Positions 1-8,751 of a stretch of 64,000 nt of DNA are shown here, one piece after another (the first letter of the stretch is position 1; every line of letters starts with the position of its first letter). The notes under the pieces were generated by a model. It was not told the DNA's origin, made no database searches, and was given only the letters and a program-made list of their open reading frames with translations. This DNA comes from Cytophagaceae bacterium ABcell3 (lineage in GTDB: Bacteria > Bacteroidota > Bacteroidia > Cytophagales > Cytophagaceae). Made by a program: the position numbers and the translations under genes. Location: contig CP133159.1 in assembly GCA_030913385.1 (NCBI GenBank), forward strand, positions 3,618,584 through 3,682,583. The letters are read 5' to 3'.

Positions 1-618
1 GCCAGCGGAAATTAAAACGGTCTGGTTTAAGTTTTTATAAATCGCCCCCCTACTGAAAAGAGGTGGGCACTCGCCATACTTTTTTGAATAATGTCTGGCA
101 GCTACCTGATCTTTATTTTCCAGAAAAACTGGTTGGTTTTCAACGGCCAGAAATTCCAACCTTATCTTATCAGAAGTATAACCTACTGCACTTGCTACAG
201 GAACAGCAATACTATGTAACTGTTGGCTATAGTACTCAACAAAAGCACTATGTCTCCCCCTGTTAAACTGCTGATAAATATTGGCATCCGGAGAATTTGA
301 AACTGGCTTTAAAATATTCGGCACATAATGCCAAACCCTCAAAAGGTAATGATTAGGGTGATTTTCTAAATAGGAGAAAACCTGTCTGTACAATCCACTG
401 GTAATCTCTTCAACTTCCCCTTCTTTATATGGAAGCTCTATTAAACCAAAAACCCCATTTTCAGATATGGTAATTTCAAGGTCTCCATGGGTTTCCTGTT
501 TGGAAATATTTTCGCCAGCCCATGCATCTACAAAGTAATCCTCTACTGAAGTCCTGCGAAGAAATTGACCATGCGCAGGCGTCTGAAGACTAGGGTCTGA
601 GTTGACAATAAACTGCAT
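1..618 (-). CDS. Chorismatase, FkbO/Hyg5/XanB2-like (partial, C-terminus off the window)
   Basis: Enzymes of this family hydrolyse or rearrange chorismate to pyruvate plus a dihydrodiol or hydroxybenzoate, supplying aromatic starter units. The minus strand reads open from an ATG at 618 to the window edge, giving 206 codons without a stop. Family-like blocks are visible: RVWHYVPNI (about residue 82), YQQFNRGRHSAF, AVPVASAVGY, and a late block with the order ARHYSKKYG followed by PPLFSRG, which resembles the AYHYPRQYG...P.FSRA segment of known chorismatases. The C-terminal catalytic glutamate region lies outside the window, so activity and subtype (3- or 4-hydroxybenzoate, or dihydrodiol) cannot be judged. 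The start lies 7 bases after the stop of the PIG-L gene, so it is the last visible gene of the operon. Recognition is from remembered family motifs, not an alignment. Confidence 0.72.
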   Translation of the reverse strand, partial: MQFIVNSDPSLQTPAHGQFLRRTSVEDYFVDAWAGENISKQETHGDLEITISENGVFGLIELPYKEGEVEEITSGLYRQVFSYLENHPNHYLLRVWHYVPNILKPVSNSPDANIYQQFNRGRHSAFVEYYSQQLHSIAVPVASAVGYTSDKIRLEFLAVENQPVFLENKDQVAARHYSKKYGECPPLFSRGAIYKNLNQTVLISAG

Positions 619-625
619 TTTTTTA

Positions 626-1510
626 CTATCTGATTTTCCAGAAGCGCTCTACAAAAGCATCACTGGAATTATATAATACTTCTCGAATACTGGCCATATT
701 TTCACCAAATAAAACAGGCCATTCTGTTTCATAAAAAGAGATGGCCTCCATTTTTGTATTAAATTGTTCTTCTGTATGCCCTATCTGAAATGGCACTAAA
801 TTTACCCACGGCAGGTTGTTTTCAGTTTTACGCTCACATCTCAAATTGCGGATCTCCTGTTTATACTTTTCATTACTAAGGCCTTGGTCATTTTTATCAC
901 CCATATAATTTTTAACGAAAGCAATCTCACAGTCAGAAAGTTGCTCAGGTATCATTTGGGAAGATATCATTTCTTTATCTTTTTCAGAAAATAAATATCC
1001 TAAATTTTGCAACCTAACATTTGACCAGCAAGGCACCAAAGCATAGGGTAAGTCCTCGTAATAGCAAATGGCTTCCCCAAAATGGGAGCAGTCTAAACTG
1101 GAAAGGAACAACTGATGGTGGTCAATATGGCCACCTACACCGAGAGGAAAATAAATTTGAGAAGGTTTGTATATTTCTATACAAGAAAGCACTGAATCCA
1201 ATAAACCTGCTACCTTTCCACATTTCAAATCATGATGGAATAAAATACTGGAAAAGCTGTTGTTTTGGGCATCCCGAAAAGGGGCATCAACAAAGTCTAA
1301 ATGAGCAAATTTACAACCTAAAAACTGTAGTGCTTTTATATCGTCTTTCTTTCTTTTTTCATAAAGCTCAGCCTGAGAATGCCTTCCGCAAGAAGTAAAA
1401 ATAGAAATTACTATCACCTCATTCCCTTCTGTAACCCAATGATTGATTGAGGAGCCACAGCTTAGTATGGCATCGTCCAGATGGGGCGAGAATATGAGGA
1501 TTGTCTGCAT
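626..1510 (-). CDS. PIG-L/LmbE-family N-deacetylase
   Basis: This is a zinc-dependent deacetylase of the LmbE/PIG-L superfamily, which typically removes acetyl from N-acetylglucosaminyl groups of glycolipids, thiols or natural products. The zinc motif is seen at residues 9-13 (PHLDD, the family form being AHPDD), and the second metal histidine site is HIDHH at 128-132. At 294 residues it is longer than bacillithiol-type enzymes such as the BshB1 encoded at 16354. It sits 3 bases downstream of a glycosyltransferase and 7 bases before a chorismatase, so an attractive but unproved role is to deacetylate the sugar added by that transferase. No signal peptide is seen, so it should be cytoplasmic. 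Confidence 0.85.
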   Translation of the reverse strand: MQTILIFSPHLDDAILSCGSSINHWVTEGNEVIVISIFTSCGRHSQAELYEKRKKDDIKALQFLGCKFAHLDFVDAPFRDAQNNSFSSILFHHDLKCGKVAGLLDSVLSCIEIYKPSQIYFPLGVGGHIDHHQLFLSSLDCSHFGEAICYYEDLPYALVPCWSNVRLQNLGYLFSEKDKEMISSQMIPEQLSDCEIAFVKNYMGDKNDQGLSNEKYKQEIRNLRCERKTENNLPWVNLVPFQIGHTEEQFNTKMEAISFYETEWPVLFGENMASIREVLYNSSDAFVERFWKIR

Positions 1511-1513
1511 GTG

Positions 1514-2746
1514 TTAAACTAATGGCATCAAAGGTGTTCTGGAACAAAACAGCTTTTCAATTAATACTGCAGCTTCAAAAGGCCCTTGATGTCTGGCAAA
1601 AGAATCGGCTATCTTTAATGCGTTTTTTCTTTCTTCTGCATCATCCTCAAGAAGCATATGAAGACCCGCTCGAATGTCTTCTACAGTAGCTTTATATGTG
1701 TCAAAAATCTTTCCCGCTTTATTGTAGGCAACAAACTTAGCCTGTAAAAACTGGTCGTTACAAATGGGCAGGAGCGCTATGGGTTTACCATGAGCTAAAC
1801 ATTCCATAACAGAGTTGGCTCCACCATGACTAATCATTAGGTCGATATGAGGTAACAAACGTAACTGAGGAGCATATTCAACTGCAATGACATTTTCATT
1901 TAATGTTTTCACAAAAGGAGTATGCACTAACTCATTCATGGAAAATATTAATTGGACATCAGAACCCTGCATTGCCTGCTGCACCATTGCAAATAATTTG
2001 GGGTGATAATAGACCTGACTTCCCAAAGACATATATACTTTTTTACTGTCCTTCCTTAAAAGGTGAAAGGGAAAGTCTTGTTCGTCTCCTCTATCGCCAT
2101 CTGGGAAAGAGTGCCCTACATAAAACGAAAAAGTATTGTTACTAAAACTACGTGGTGCATATTCCTCTGTTGAAAATACGATATTAAGCCATGGAGATAT
2201 TAAGTCACTTACCCGAAACCTAGCTTCTTGCAGATATTTTTGAAAAATCTCGTTCCTGTCTTGCGCAAACGTTTGCAAGGTCATGGTAAGGTCACATTCC
2301 CACTTGTCAGGTGTCACAGGATTTAACGAGGAGGAAACACCTACCCAAGGAATTTGATGTTGGTTGGCTACAATAGCAGCCGCATAAACCATGGGGTCAG
2401 TTACAATCAGGGCAGGGCAATACTGTTTAACGACGTCTTCAATAACCTGAACTTGACTGGGCACAGCATCAATAAGCAGGGTTTTTATCCAATTTTGAAG
2501 CCATGCTTTATCTTGCAACTTTTCAACAAATGTTTTCCCCTTCGTAACAAGTCCATCTTTATCCAATGAATTAAAAAACACAGGCACATCCAGCCCTGCC
2601 TTTACCACTTGCTCCTTTATATTTGTTTGAGCAAAAAAAGCAAGCTCATACCCTCGGTTCTGCAATTCTTTTGCTATACCAATCATTGGGTTAATATGAC
2701 CTTTTTCAGGAATGGTGACAATCAGAATCTTCTTATTCTCATGCAT
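1514..2746 (-). CDS. Family-1 (MGT/UGT-like) glycosyltransferase
   Basis: This is a GT-B fold glycosyltransferase of the macrolide/UDP-glycosyltransferase type, transferring a sugar from a nucleotide donor to a small acceptor. The N-terminus carries the acceptor-domain motif GHINP (residues 16-20, containing the usual catalytic histidine). The C-terminal half has YMSLGSQ (238-244) and the donor-binding stretch SHGGANS (306-312) followed by HGKPIALLPICNDQ, which is the UGT signature region. Length (410) is normal for bacterial MGT enzymes. It overlaps the end of the upstream amidotransferase gene by 8 bases, a sign of translational coupling. Sugar and acceptor are unknown. Its PIG-L neighbour suggests an N-acetylhexosamine, by inference only. 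Confidence 0.88.
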   Translation of the reverse strand: MHENKKILIVTIPEKGHINPMIGIAKELQNRGYELAFFAQTNIKEQVVKAGLDVPVFFNSLDKDGLVTKGKTFVEKLQDKAWLQNWIKTLLIDAVPSQVQVIEDVVKQYCPALIVTDPMVYAAAIVANQHQIPWVGVSSSLNPVTPDKWECDLTMTLQTFAQDRNEIFQKYLQEARFRVSDLISPWLNIVFSTEEYAPRSFSNNTFSFYVGHSFPDGDRGDEQDFPFHLLRKDSKKVYMSLGSQVYYHPKLFAMVQQAMQGSDVQLIFSMNELVHTPFVKTLNENVIAVEYAPQLRLLPHIDLMISHGGANSVMECLAHGKPIALLPICNDQFLQAKFVAYNKAGKIFDTYKATVEDIRAGLHMLLEDDAEERKNALKIADSFARHQGPFEAAVLIEKLFCSRTPLMPLV

Positions 2747-4520
2747 ATTGTTTCGCCCAGTATAACAAACTTACCATATTGAATAAAATCATCCGATCAT
2801 TCTCCTCAATTTTACTTATCTCACATAAAGACAAGAGTGCTTTCTTATCCAAGTAAGCATCTACAAAACCCTGTTCTTTACTTACAAGCTGCTTTAGAAT
2901 TTCCTGATACACTTTACCCAATCTAGGGTCTCTGGGCAGGGCAGATTTTTTCCGTTGAATAATAGGTTCAGGAATGAGGCCTTTCGCTGCTAGCTTCAGC
3001 ACATATTTCTCATTTTGCTGCCTAAAACCCAAATGGTGCCCTATACCCCGTACCACATCTAAAACATTTTGATTGGCAAAAGGCACCCTGGCCTCTAACC
3101 CAAAGTACATGGTATGAATATCACCATGATGAAGGAGCCTTCCCAGCCATAATTTGTAAACAAGGCAGCTCATGGCCATAACCCTATCCTCATTACTACC
3201 TGCAAAGGTATACCCATTATCCTCCACCAGTCTGGTGTATTTCTCATCCAGATACTGAAAGGGATGCATCAGCTTACGCAAACGCTCAGATAATAAGCAT
3301 GTCCTTTTATCACCACCAAAGTGCTTGATTAGACCAAGTGGACTGTAATTAACAGCTTTGTTAAGCAGAAAAAAGTACCCATAGTTGGTTTCATCAGCAG
3401 CATCACCAACCAAAACACTTTTAAATTCTTTAGAAGCGGCTTTCGAAAGAAAGTGCTGAGATATTTCCTGTTCCCAGGCTGGGATTCTATCATTTATTCC
3501 GGCCACTGTTCGTAGTGCCTTAGCAATGCCTTCCAAAGAAGCAGTCACAGAAACCATTGGAAAACCTAAAGTAGTGGCCAAGTGCTTCGCATAGGGAAAA
3601 TCATCAGAATTAACAATTGAGTTTTCGTCAAAAAGAAGTTGCGAATGATTTTCAAAGGCTATCGTAAATGCTTTAAAATTCTCAGCTTTAACTTTCATAG
3701 CCAAAGAAGAAAGAATAGACGAATCAAGTCCACCACTTAGGAAAACACCTACAGGCAAATCTGATACAACAGAAAGCTTTACACTCTCTTCCAAAGCACT
3801 TCTCAGCTGTTGAACATATATCTCTAATGCTTGGCCGCTAGCACTAATGTTAAAGTTGATATACTTCTTTTTACTTATCCTATCTCTACTAACAAACAGC
3901 TTCTCGCCAGCACCTAAATAAGAAATCCCTTGAAAAACCGAATGCTCAACCCCACTTAACATAGGAGCCACCACATATTCAACAATTGACTGATGATCAA
4001 TCTTAGGTTTAGTGCTTAAACACGATAAAATGGCCTTGGTTTCAGAAGCAAACAAGAACGCTCCATTAAAAGAATAGTACACAAAAGGTTTTACCCCTAA
4101 AGGGTCTCTGGCCGCAAAGCCGGTTTGAGAAAGGCTGTCCCAAATCAGAAAAGAAAACATACCTATAAATTTATCCAGACAGTCTTCACCCCAGATAAGA
4201 TATGCCGCTAACACAACTTCCGTATCAGAGTTTGACACAAAAGCATACCTTCCTGCCAATTGCTGACGAAGCGCTTTATAGTTATACACTTCACCATTAT
4301 AAAGAATCAAATATCTCCCGGTATGGTCAAAAAAAGGTTGTTTTCCACCCTGCCTGTCAATAATGGCTAAGCGTTGGTGACAAAACCCATGATTGCCTTT
4401 GACCAGTATCTGCTGTTCATCAGGTCCCCGATGAAGCTGGGCTTGTGCTATTTTACTTACCCGGTGATAAAGCGTTTGACCATTGTCTCTGGAAAACAAT
4501 ATTCCACCTATTCCACACAT
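2739..4520 (-). CDS. asnB: Asparagine synthase-type glutamine amidotransferase
   Basis: The protein has the AsnB architecture: an N-terminal class II glutaminase domain with the nucleophile Cys2 (starts MCGIGGI), HRGPDE at about 30-35 and YNGEVYN at 74-80, then an ATP-pyrophosphatase domain with SGGLDSS at 262-268. It forms amides by adenylating a carboxylate and transferring ammonia from glutamine. The length of 593 residues is close to ordinary AsnB. It lies inside an operon of small-molecule tailoring enzymes, so it may amidate a pathway intermediate rather than make free asparagine. The sequence alone does not separate the two. The gene begins 2 bases after the upstream nucleotidyltransferase and overlaps the next gene by 8. 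Confidence 0.9.
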   Translation of the reverse strand: MCGIGGILFSRDNGQTLYHRVSKIAQAQLHRGPDEQQILVKGNHGFCHQRLAIIDRQGGKQPFFDHTGRYLILYNGEVYNYKALRQQLAGRYAFVSNSDTEVVLAAYLIWGEDCLDKFIGMFSFLIWDSLSQTGFAARDPLGVKPFVYYSFNGAFLFASETKAILSCLSTKPKIDHQSIVEYVVAPMLSGVEHSVFQGISYLGAGEKLFVSRDRISKKKYINFNISASGQALEIYVQQLRSALEESVKLSVVSDLPVGVFLSGGLDSSILSSLAMKVKAENFKAFTIAFENHSQLLFDENSIVNSDDFPYAKHLATTLGFPMVSVTASLEGIAKALRTVAGINDRIPAWEQEISQHFLSKAASKEFKSVLVGDAADETNYGYFFLLNKAVNYSPLGLIKHFGGDKRTCLLSERLRKLMHPFQYLDEKYTRLVEDNGYTFAGSNEDRVMAMSCLVYKLWLGRLLHHGDIHTMYFGLEARVPFANQNVLDVVRGIGHHLGFRQQNEKYVLKLAAKGLIPEPIIQRKKSALPRDPRLGKVYQEILKQLVSKEQGFVDAYLDKKALLSLCEISKIEENDRMILFNMVSLLYWAKQYA

Positions 4521-4522
4521 TT

Positions 4523-5452
4523 TTAAGCCTTTTCATCTTTATTTAACAGTTGAAGCCTCTCTTTCAGCGGCAACTTTTCCAAATAGTCATAAATAACTGA
4601 TGGAACCAAGTCTTTAATACTGGCATTGTCAAGCAATTGCTTCCTTACTTCTGTAGCACTCACTTCAACTTTATTTAACAAAGCTTTAGTTGGGATACCT
4701 AAGGCATGACACATACTCAGAATAATAGGGTTTGAACCATATACGGAAGAAAAATCAGGTAGTAAAAAAGAAAGTTCAAGCATATTCTCAAGGTTAAAAG
4801 CATTTTGAGGAAGAGCCATCAGGTAAAACTTGCCTGGAAACTCTTTTTGAAAAAAGCTATGAAGCATCTCAAGCCGCTCAGAGGCTGACAAAGGATTGTT
4901 AAGAACATGCGCCTGTTCGGCAGCAGCAATTAAGACAATAATTTCATCGCATTCCTCCCCTAGCTGTTTTACAAAAGCCGCATGTCCATTATGAAACGGC
5001 TGAGCCCGGGTTATAAACAAGCCTCGTCGAACATTCGGCAAAAATTTGGTTAATTGATAATTATGATCAGGCATTTCCGGCAGCAGGTTAAACTGGCATT
5101 TTAGAATAAGTCCTGCAGGCTCCTCATCTGATTTATTACTGGTATATATGGTATTAAAAGGAGGCGTAAGCAATTTTAACTGTATCCAATAATTTACTCC
5201 AGACACCCCTTTATCAGGGTATAATAATAGGAAAAAAGGGATACCTAATTGCTTTACCAAAACACTTTGTAAAATGATTAAAAGTTGCCCTGTAGTCAAT
5301 CCATGTTGATTAAACTGATCAGCTTTCGACAGAACAAAAACTGCTTCATCGTATTCATTTGCTATAAGACACAAGTCTTCCACATATTCTTTATCAATAT
5401 GTGATGCCTCCAGGAGAAACAAAACCCTATTCTTCATATTGAAGCACTTCAT
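4523..5452 (-). CDS. Duplicated NMNAT-like nucleotidyltransferase with a degenerate N-terminal half
   Basis: The C-terminal half resembles NadM-type nicotinamide-nucleotide adenylyltransferases. It has the nucleotide-binding motif RAQPFHNGH (149-157, an HxGH site), LSASERLEML (188-197), and a late SATEVRK (265-271) like the ISGTEVR motif of that family. The N-terminal half appears to be a second, decayed copy: EYDEAVFVLSKADQ (33-46) lines up by eye with ECDEIIVLIAAAEQ (167-180), but no HxGH is present. The enzyme would transfer a nucleotide from NTP to a phosphorylated substrate. With the adjacent APH kinase (genes overlap by 26 bases) it suggests a kinase plus nucleotidyltransferase activation pair. 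An alternative start at 5437 (ATG AAA AAC) would shorten the overlap. Confidence 0.75.
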   Translation of the reverse strand: MKCFNMKNRVLFLLEASHIDKEYVEDLCLIANEYDEAVFVLSKADQFNQHGLTTGQLLIILQSVLVKQLGIPFFLLLYPDKGVSGVNYWIQLKLLTPPFNTIYTSNKSDEEPAGLILKCQFNLLPEMPDHNYQLTKFLPNVRRGLFITRAQPFHNGHAAFVKQLGEECDEIIVLIAAAEQAHVLNNPLSASERLEMLHSFFQKEFPGKFYLMALPQNAFNLENMLELSFLLPDFSSVYGSNPIILSMCHALGIPTKALLNKVEVSATEVRKQLLDNASIKDLVPSVIYDYLEKLPLKERLQLLNKDEKA

Positions 5453-6431
5453 TAAAACATGGCAAAAAACCTATACCTTCCTCTAAAGTCCAAATACCTT
5501 TGATGGCTTTTTCTAAATATAAAAAAGACTGATCAAGGCAAAATAAGACTTTCCATAATCCTTCATTCTTTTCAAAATCTTCCACTATAAACTTTAAGCT
5601 CTTATTATTTACTGTATATTCATTTAAACCCAACAAAATAGCTTCGGTATCATACTGTAGTTTATCATCAAAGCGGCTGTATTTGCAAGTGCGAAAAGCA
5701 GAAAAAACAACCTCTAGCTCCAGGGGAGCATATTGCACTTTTTCAAAATCCAGAAAAGCCACCAAATCGCCATTCTGAAATAATATGTTTTCTAAATGGA
5801 TATCCCCATGAATATACTGCTTATGTCTAGAATGGAGGTATATGTTTCCAATCAAAGCATTTAACATCTTTGCCTTTTTCATGAAAACATGCGCATGCTT
5901 AGTTACATAAGTTTTCACACTGGCACTGGCAGTCACATTATTTAAACCTAAAGAAAAAATTTCTGGGTGCATGTAATGAAAGTCAGGGTGCAAGTAAGGA
6001 ACTCTTGTCAGTTCTTTATGCAAACAAGCCAACTGTTTAAAAATCATTTGAATTTCTGACCCACTGCACTTTTCAAACCATTTACACAAAACTTCACCTT
6101 GAATATAGGTAAAGACGTGCAAAACGTATGTTTTTCCGCATGTTCTGATAGTGGTGTTAGTATGATGGCTTAAGGTTTTAACAATTACAGGTGATAGTCG
6201 GTATCCAGTTTTTGTCAAAGAGTTTAATACATGCTCTTCTAATGCCGTATCAGCGCTTTTATATTTAGAAAGACGTGCTACAAAACTATCCCCCTGAACA
6301 TCAACAACTTTATAGTTTATATTGGAGTTACCGCCAAGTTTAAAGATTTCCTTAACATGGATTCCATAACTGATAGCAAGCCCAGATGCAATAGTTTCTT
6401 CTAACTGTCCGGTATCAAGTTGCCAGACCAT
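5427..6431 (-). CDS. Aminoglycoside phosphotransferase (APH/choline kinase)-fold kinase
   Basis: This belongs to the APH-like kinase superfamily, which phosphorylates hydroxyls of small molecules such as aminoglycosides, choline or sugars. The catalytic loop HGDIHLEN (208-215) and the metal-binding DFE (228-230) are intact, and the N-lobe shows GGNSNINYKV (33-42) as a nucleotide-binding loop. Length is 334 residues. It is the first gene of the operon, and its coding end overlaps the nucleotidyltransferase start by 26 bases. The likely product is a phosphorylated alcohol passed to that nucleotidyltransferase. Resistance is a less likely role, because the gene is embedded in a biosynthetic operon. 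The substrate is unknown. Confidence 0.8.
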   Translation of the reverse strand: MVWQLDTGQLEETIASGLAISYGIHVKEIFKLGGNSNINYKVVDVQGDSFVARLSKYKSADTALEEHVLNSLTKTGYRLSPVIVKTLSHHTNTTIRTCGKTYVLHVFTYIQGEVLCKWFEKCSGSEIQMIFKQLACLHKELTRVPYLHPDFHYMHPEIFSLGLNNVTASASVKTYVTKHAHVFMKKAKMLNALIGNIYLHSRHKQYIHGDIHLENILFQNGDLVAFLDFEKVQYAPLELEVVFSAFRTCKYSRFDDKLQYDTEAILLGLNEYTVNNKSLKFIVEDFEKNEGLWKVLFCLDQSFLYLEKAIKGIWTLEEGIGFLPCFNEVLQYEE

Positions 6432-6520
6432 TTCTATACTACTTTTTATACCTCAATGAACGAAAGTAACCAATTTCCTTACAATAAAATAAAAAGTCCT
6501 GAGAAGATCGTTTAAAAAAT

Positions 6521-7270
6521 GTCAGAAGCAGAATTCTCAGGATTAAGGAATGAACAGAATTTTTCAGTAGAGAGAGAGAGTCGGAAGATTGCTTTTAAGC
6601 CTAAGGGTACTTGTAGGCTCCTCCTCTTTAATTCTGGAAATTCTAACATTCTGGAAATTCTGATTCAGACGGATATTGTCAGAAGCAGAATTCTTAGGAT
6701 TAAAGAATTAACAGAATTTTTTCAGTGGAGAAAAAGTCGGAAGAATGCTTTTAAAGTCTAAAGGCACTGATAAGCTCCTCCTCTTTAATTCTGTAAATTC
6801 TAACATTCCGGAAATCCTGATTCAGACGAATAATGTCAGAAGCAGGATTCTCAGGATTAGGGAATGAACAGAATTTCTTCAGTAAAAAGAGAGTCGGAAG
6901 AGTGCTTTTAAAGCCTAAGGCGACTTATAGGCTCCTCCCCTTTAATTCTGGAAATCCTGATTCAGACGGAATAAATGTCAGAAGCAGAATTAGCAGGATT
7001 AAAGAATTAACAGAATTTTTCGGTAAAGAGAAAATCGGAAAAATGCTTTTAAACCCTAAAGGTACTAATGTCAGAAGCAGAATTCTCAGAATTAGGGAAT
7101 GAGCAGAATTGTCAGTGGAAAGAGAGGCGGAAGAATGCTTTTAAAGCCTAAGGGTACTATAGGCTCCTCCCTCTTTTATTCTGGAAATTCTAACATTCTG
7201 GAAATCCTGATTCAGACGAATAAAGTCAGAAGCAGTATTCTCAGGATTAGGGAAAGAATAGAATTTCAGG
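6521..7270. repeat. Tandem array of about 157-bp direct repeats (six starts)
   Basis: A unit beginning GTCAGAAGCAG starts at 6521, 6678, 6835, 6977, 7070 and 7225, i.e. spacings of 157, 157, 142, 93 and 155 bp, so some units are internally deleted and the last is truncated. Each full unit has a purine-rich centre (TCGGAAG, then GCTTTTAA and CCTAAGG) and ends with short AATTCTGGAAATTC-like subrepeats and TGATTCAGACG. Short open frames across the array arise from the repeat and are not treated as genes. The array separates the metabolite operon (leftward) from the DUF3289-like gene (rightward). Confidence 0.85.
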
Positions 7271-7369
7271 TGTAAAAATCAAATTCTACTAAACAAAAAA
7301 TTATCCTGTTTTTTAGGAAAATAGGCATATTACATTTATTATTATTGTTTATTTTTTTGGTATTTTTTT

Positions 7370-8116
7370 ATGAATGTATCTGTATACGGACGCCATGGCA
7401 ATGTAATGGCGACATCTGGCAAAAACGAGGATTCTCAATGGCATATAAACATGAAACCATCAACAGCTTTAGGGCAAAGGATACTTGATATCCACAAGCT
7501 GGAAAGTAAGACAGATAATGAATTAATTGATATTGCATTTTCCTCTTTCTCTTTCTGTAAATATCGAATGCAGGTGATTAGTCACTTTAGAAAAAATCAT
7601 GGTTCACCTCTTAGTCTGAGAATGCTTGAATGGATTAGTTTTTTAAGTAACAAGAATAGACTTTTCAGCGCAATTCAAGAAAAAATTGCTAGGCATCATA
7701 ACGCTTTTCACCACATAAAACCCTATACACTTGACATCTCATCTGAAATCAGACTTAACTGGCCTTCTTTTCGTACATCATTTCCTAATCTTTCAGAAAT
7801 GATTGCAGTAGGAGGAATACAGGAAGTTGAGATTTTTAGCAAAAACATATCACAGCAACTAGGGTTTGACTATTGGAATAAATTTGGCCGTATACAAAAT
7901 TCTCCGCATAAGGTTAAAGTACCTTTAACTGTTTTGTTAAAAGATTGGTTTGGGGTCGATGAAGAAGATTATACTAATACACGTTTGCCCGCTTTATTAG
8001 ACAAAGAAGGGCTGGCTGCTCTTTGGGTTTTACAGCATCAAAGAGGATATAAGCCTTTTATTAATATACTTAGATATGAAACAATTCTTGATATCAATAT
8101 AGGATATTGCAGATGA
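7370..8116 (+). CDS. DUF3289-like protein, possible effector or effector remnant
   Basis: The 248-residue product has no signal peptide or membrane segment. Its C-terminal third contains LLKDWFGVDEEDY, then LAALWVLQHQRGYKPFINIL. This resembles the pattern I remember for DUF3289 (YPO3983-type) proteins, where a DHFGLD..D block is followed by a W.VLQ...GYKPF block. DUF3289 domains often occur at the ends of secreted polymorphic or type VI-associated proteins. Here the domain stands alone, right after a repeat array, so it may be a detached C-terminal module. The next gene, a lipoprotein, overlaps its stop by 4 bases (ATGA at 8113). That arrangement is compatible with an effector and cognate envelope partner, but function is unproved. 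Confidence 0.5.
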   Translation: MNVSVYGRHGNVMATSGKNEDSQWHINMKPSTALGQRILDIHKLESKTDNELIDIAFSSFSFCKYRMQVISHFRKNHGSPLSLRMLEWISFLSNKNRLFSAIQEKIARHHNAFHHIKPYTLDISSEIRLNWPSFRTSFPNLSEMIAVGGIQEVEIFSKNISQQLGFDYWNKFGRIQNSPHKVKVPLTVLLKDWFGVDEEDYTNTRLPALLDKEGLAALWVLQHQRGYKPFINILRYETILDINIGYCR

Positions 8117-8655
8117 AGAAATTCCGGATGATACTGATAATTTTCATTCTCCTTTCGGCATGTTACGGAGAAGACGGCAAGCATCTTAACATAAGGAAGG
8201 TTTTTGAATGCCCGCCGGAAACAGACGGAGATATGCAGTTTGCGGGGGAGCATTATTATTACCTGTATAATTACAAATCTTCAGATATTTCTGAACTGCT
8301 CAGCTTTGCTAAAAAAATAAAATTCCCAGAAGATGAGGCTGATCACTTTTATTACTTCTACAGATATCATTCATCACTTCCTGATACAAATAATCTTCAA
8401 AAAAAGATGGTTCTTAAAAATCAGTATGATCTTGAAAAAGAACCTGGCTCTTTAAAAAATAAGGATTATCTGATTCTGGGAATATCAAGTCTTAAAGCGG
8501 AAGTTCTAAATGAAAAGTATTATCCGCGGAGGGTAATATTCACCAAATTTATCAACGGGAAGCATGAAGAAAGTTATTTTCACAGAGATAGCTTATCCGG
8601 TAACCTATATCCTGCCACCTATTCCCAGATGTTCCCATGCATTAAATGTGAATAA
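8113..8655 (+). CDS. Small lipoprotein of an unrecognised family (paralogue at 9610)
   Basis: I choose the ATG at 8113 because it forms an ATGA overlap with the upstream stop; an in-frame TTG at 8107 is less likely. The 180-residue product has a lipoprotein signal ending in LLSAC and then a soluble domain rich in aromatic residues (YYYLYNY, HFYYFYRYHSSLPDT). It ends MFPCIKCE, with two cysteines close to the C-terminus. The minus-strand gene at 9610-10164 encodes a clear paralogue sharing FYLYNY, HYFYFYNYHESLPDT, PRRxxxxxFxNGK and the ending VFPCVECD. Translational coupling to the DUF3289-like gene suggests a paired function such as immunity or export, by inference. I do not recognise the family. 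Confidence 0.75.
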   Translation: MKKFRMILIIFILLSACYGEDGKHLNIRKVFECPPETDGDMQFAGEHYYYLYNYKSSDISELLSFAKKIKFPEDEADHFYYFYRYHSSLPDTNNLQKKMVLKNQYDLEKEPGSLKNKDYLILGISSLKAEVLNEKYYPRRVIFTKFINGKHEESYFHRDSLSGNLYPATYSQMFPCIKCE

Positions 8656-8751
8656 GATTGTGCAGAAATGGAGGTCGCAGCAAAATGCATTCACCGGAAA
8701 ACTGTCAATCTGATGACACTGCCCTGTAAGAAGCTTTTAAAATATATCCTA

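Noticed and set aside
1..6431. Reading the APH-like gene as an antibiotic-resistance gene
   Set aside because: It overlaps and is co-oriented with biosynthetic genes, and the APH fold covers many metabolite kinases; there is no sign of a resistance cassette or mobile element.
6519..7102. Two short plus-strand frames across the tandem repeat that encode similar peptides (MSEAEFSG and MSEAGFSG)
   Set aside because: They begin in the repeat unit itself and differ only as the repeats do; the frame is broken by unit deletions, so they follow from the repeat rather than being genes.
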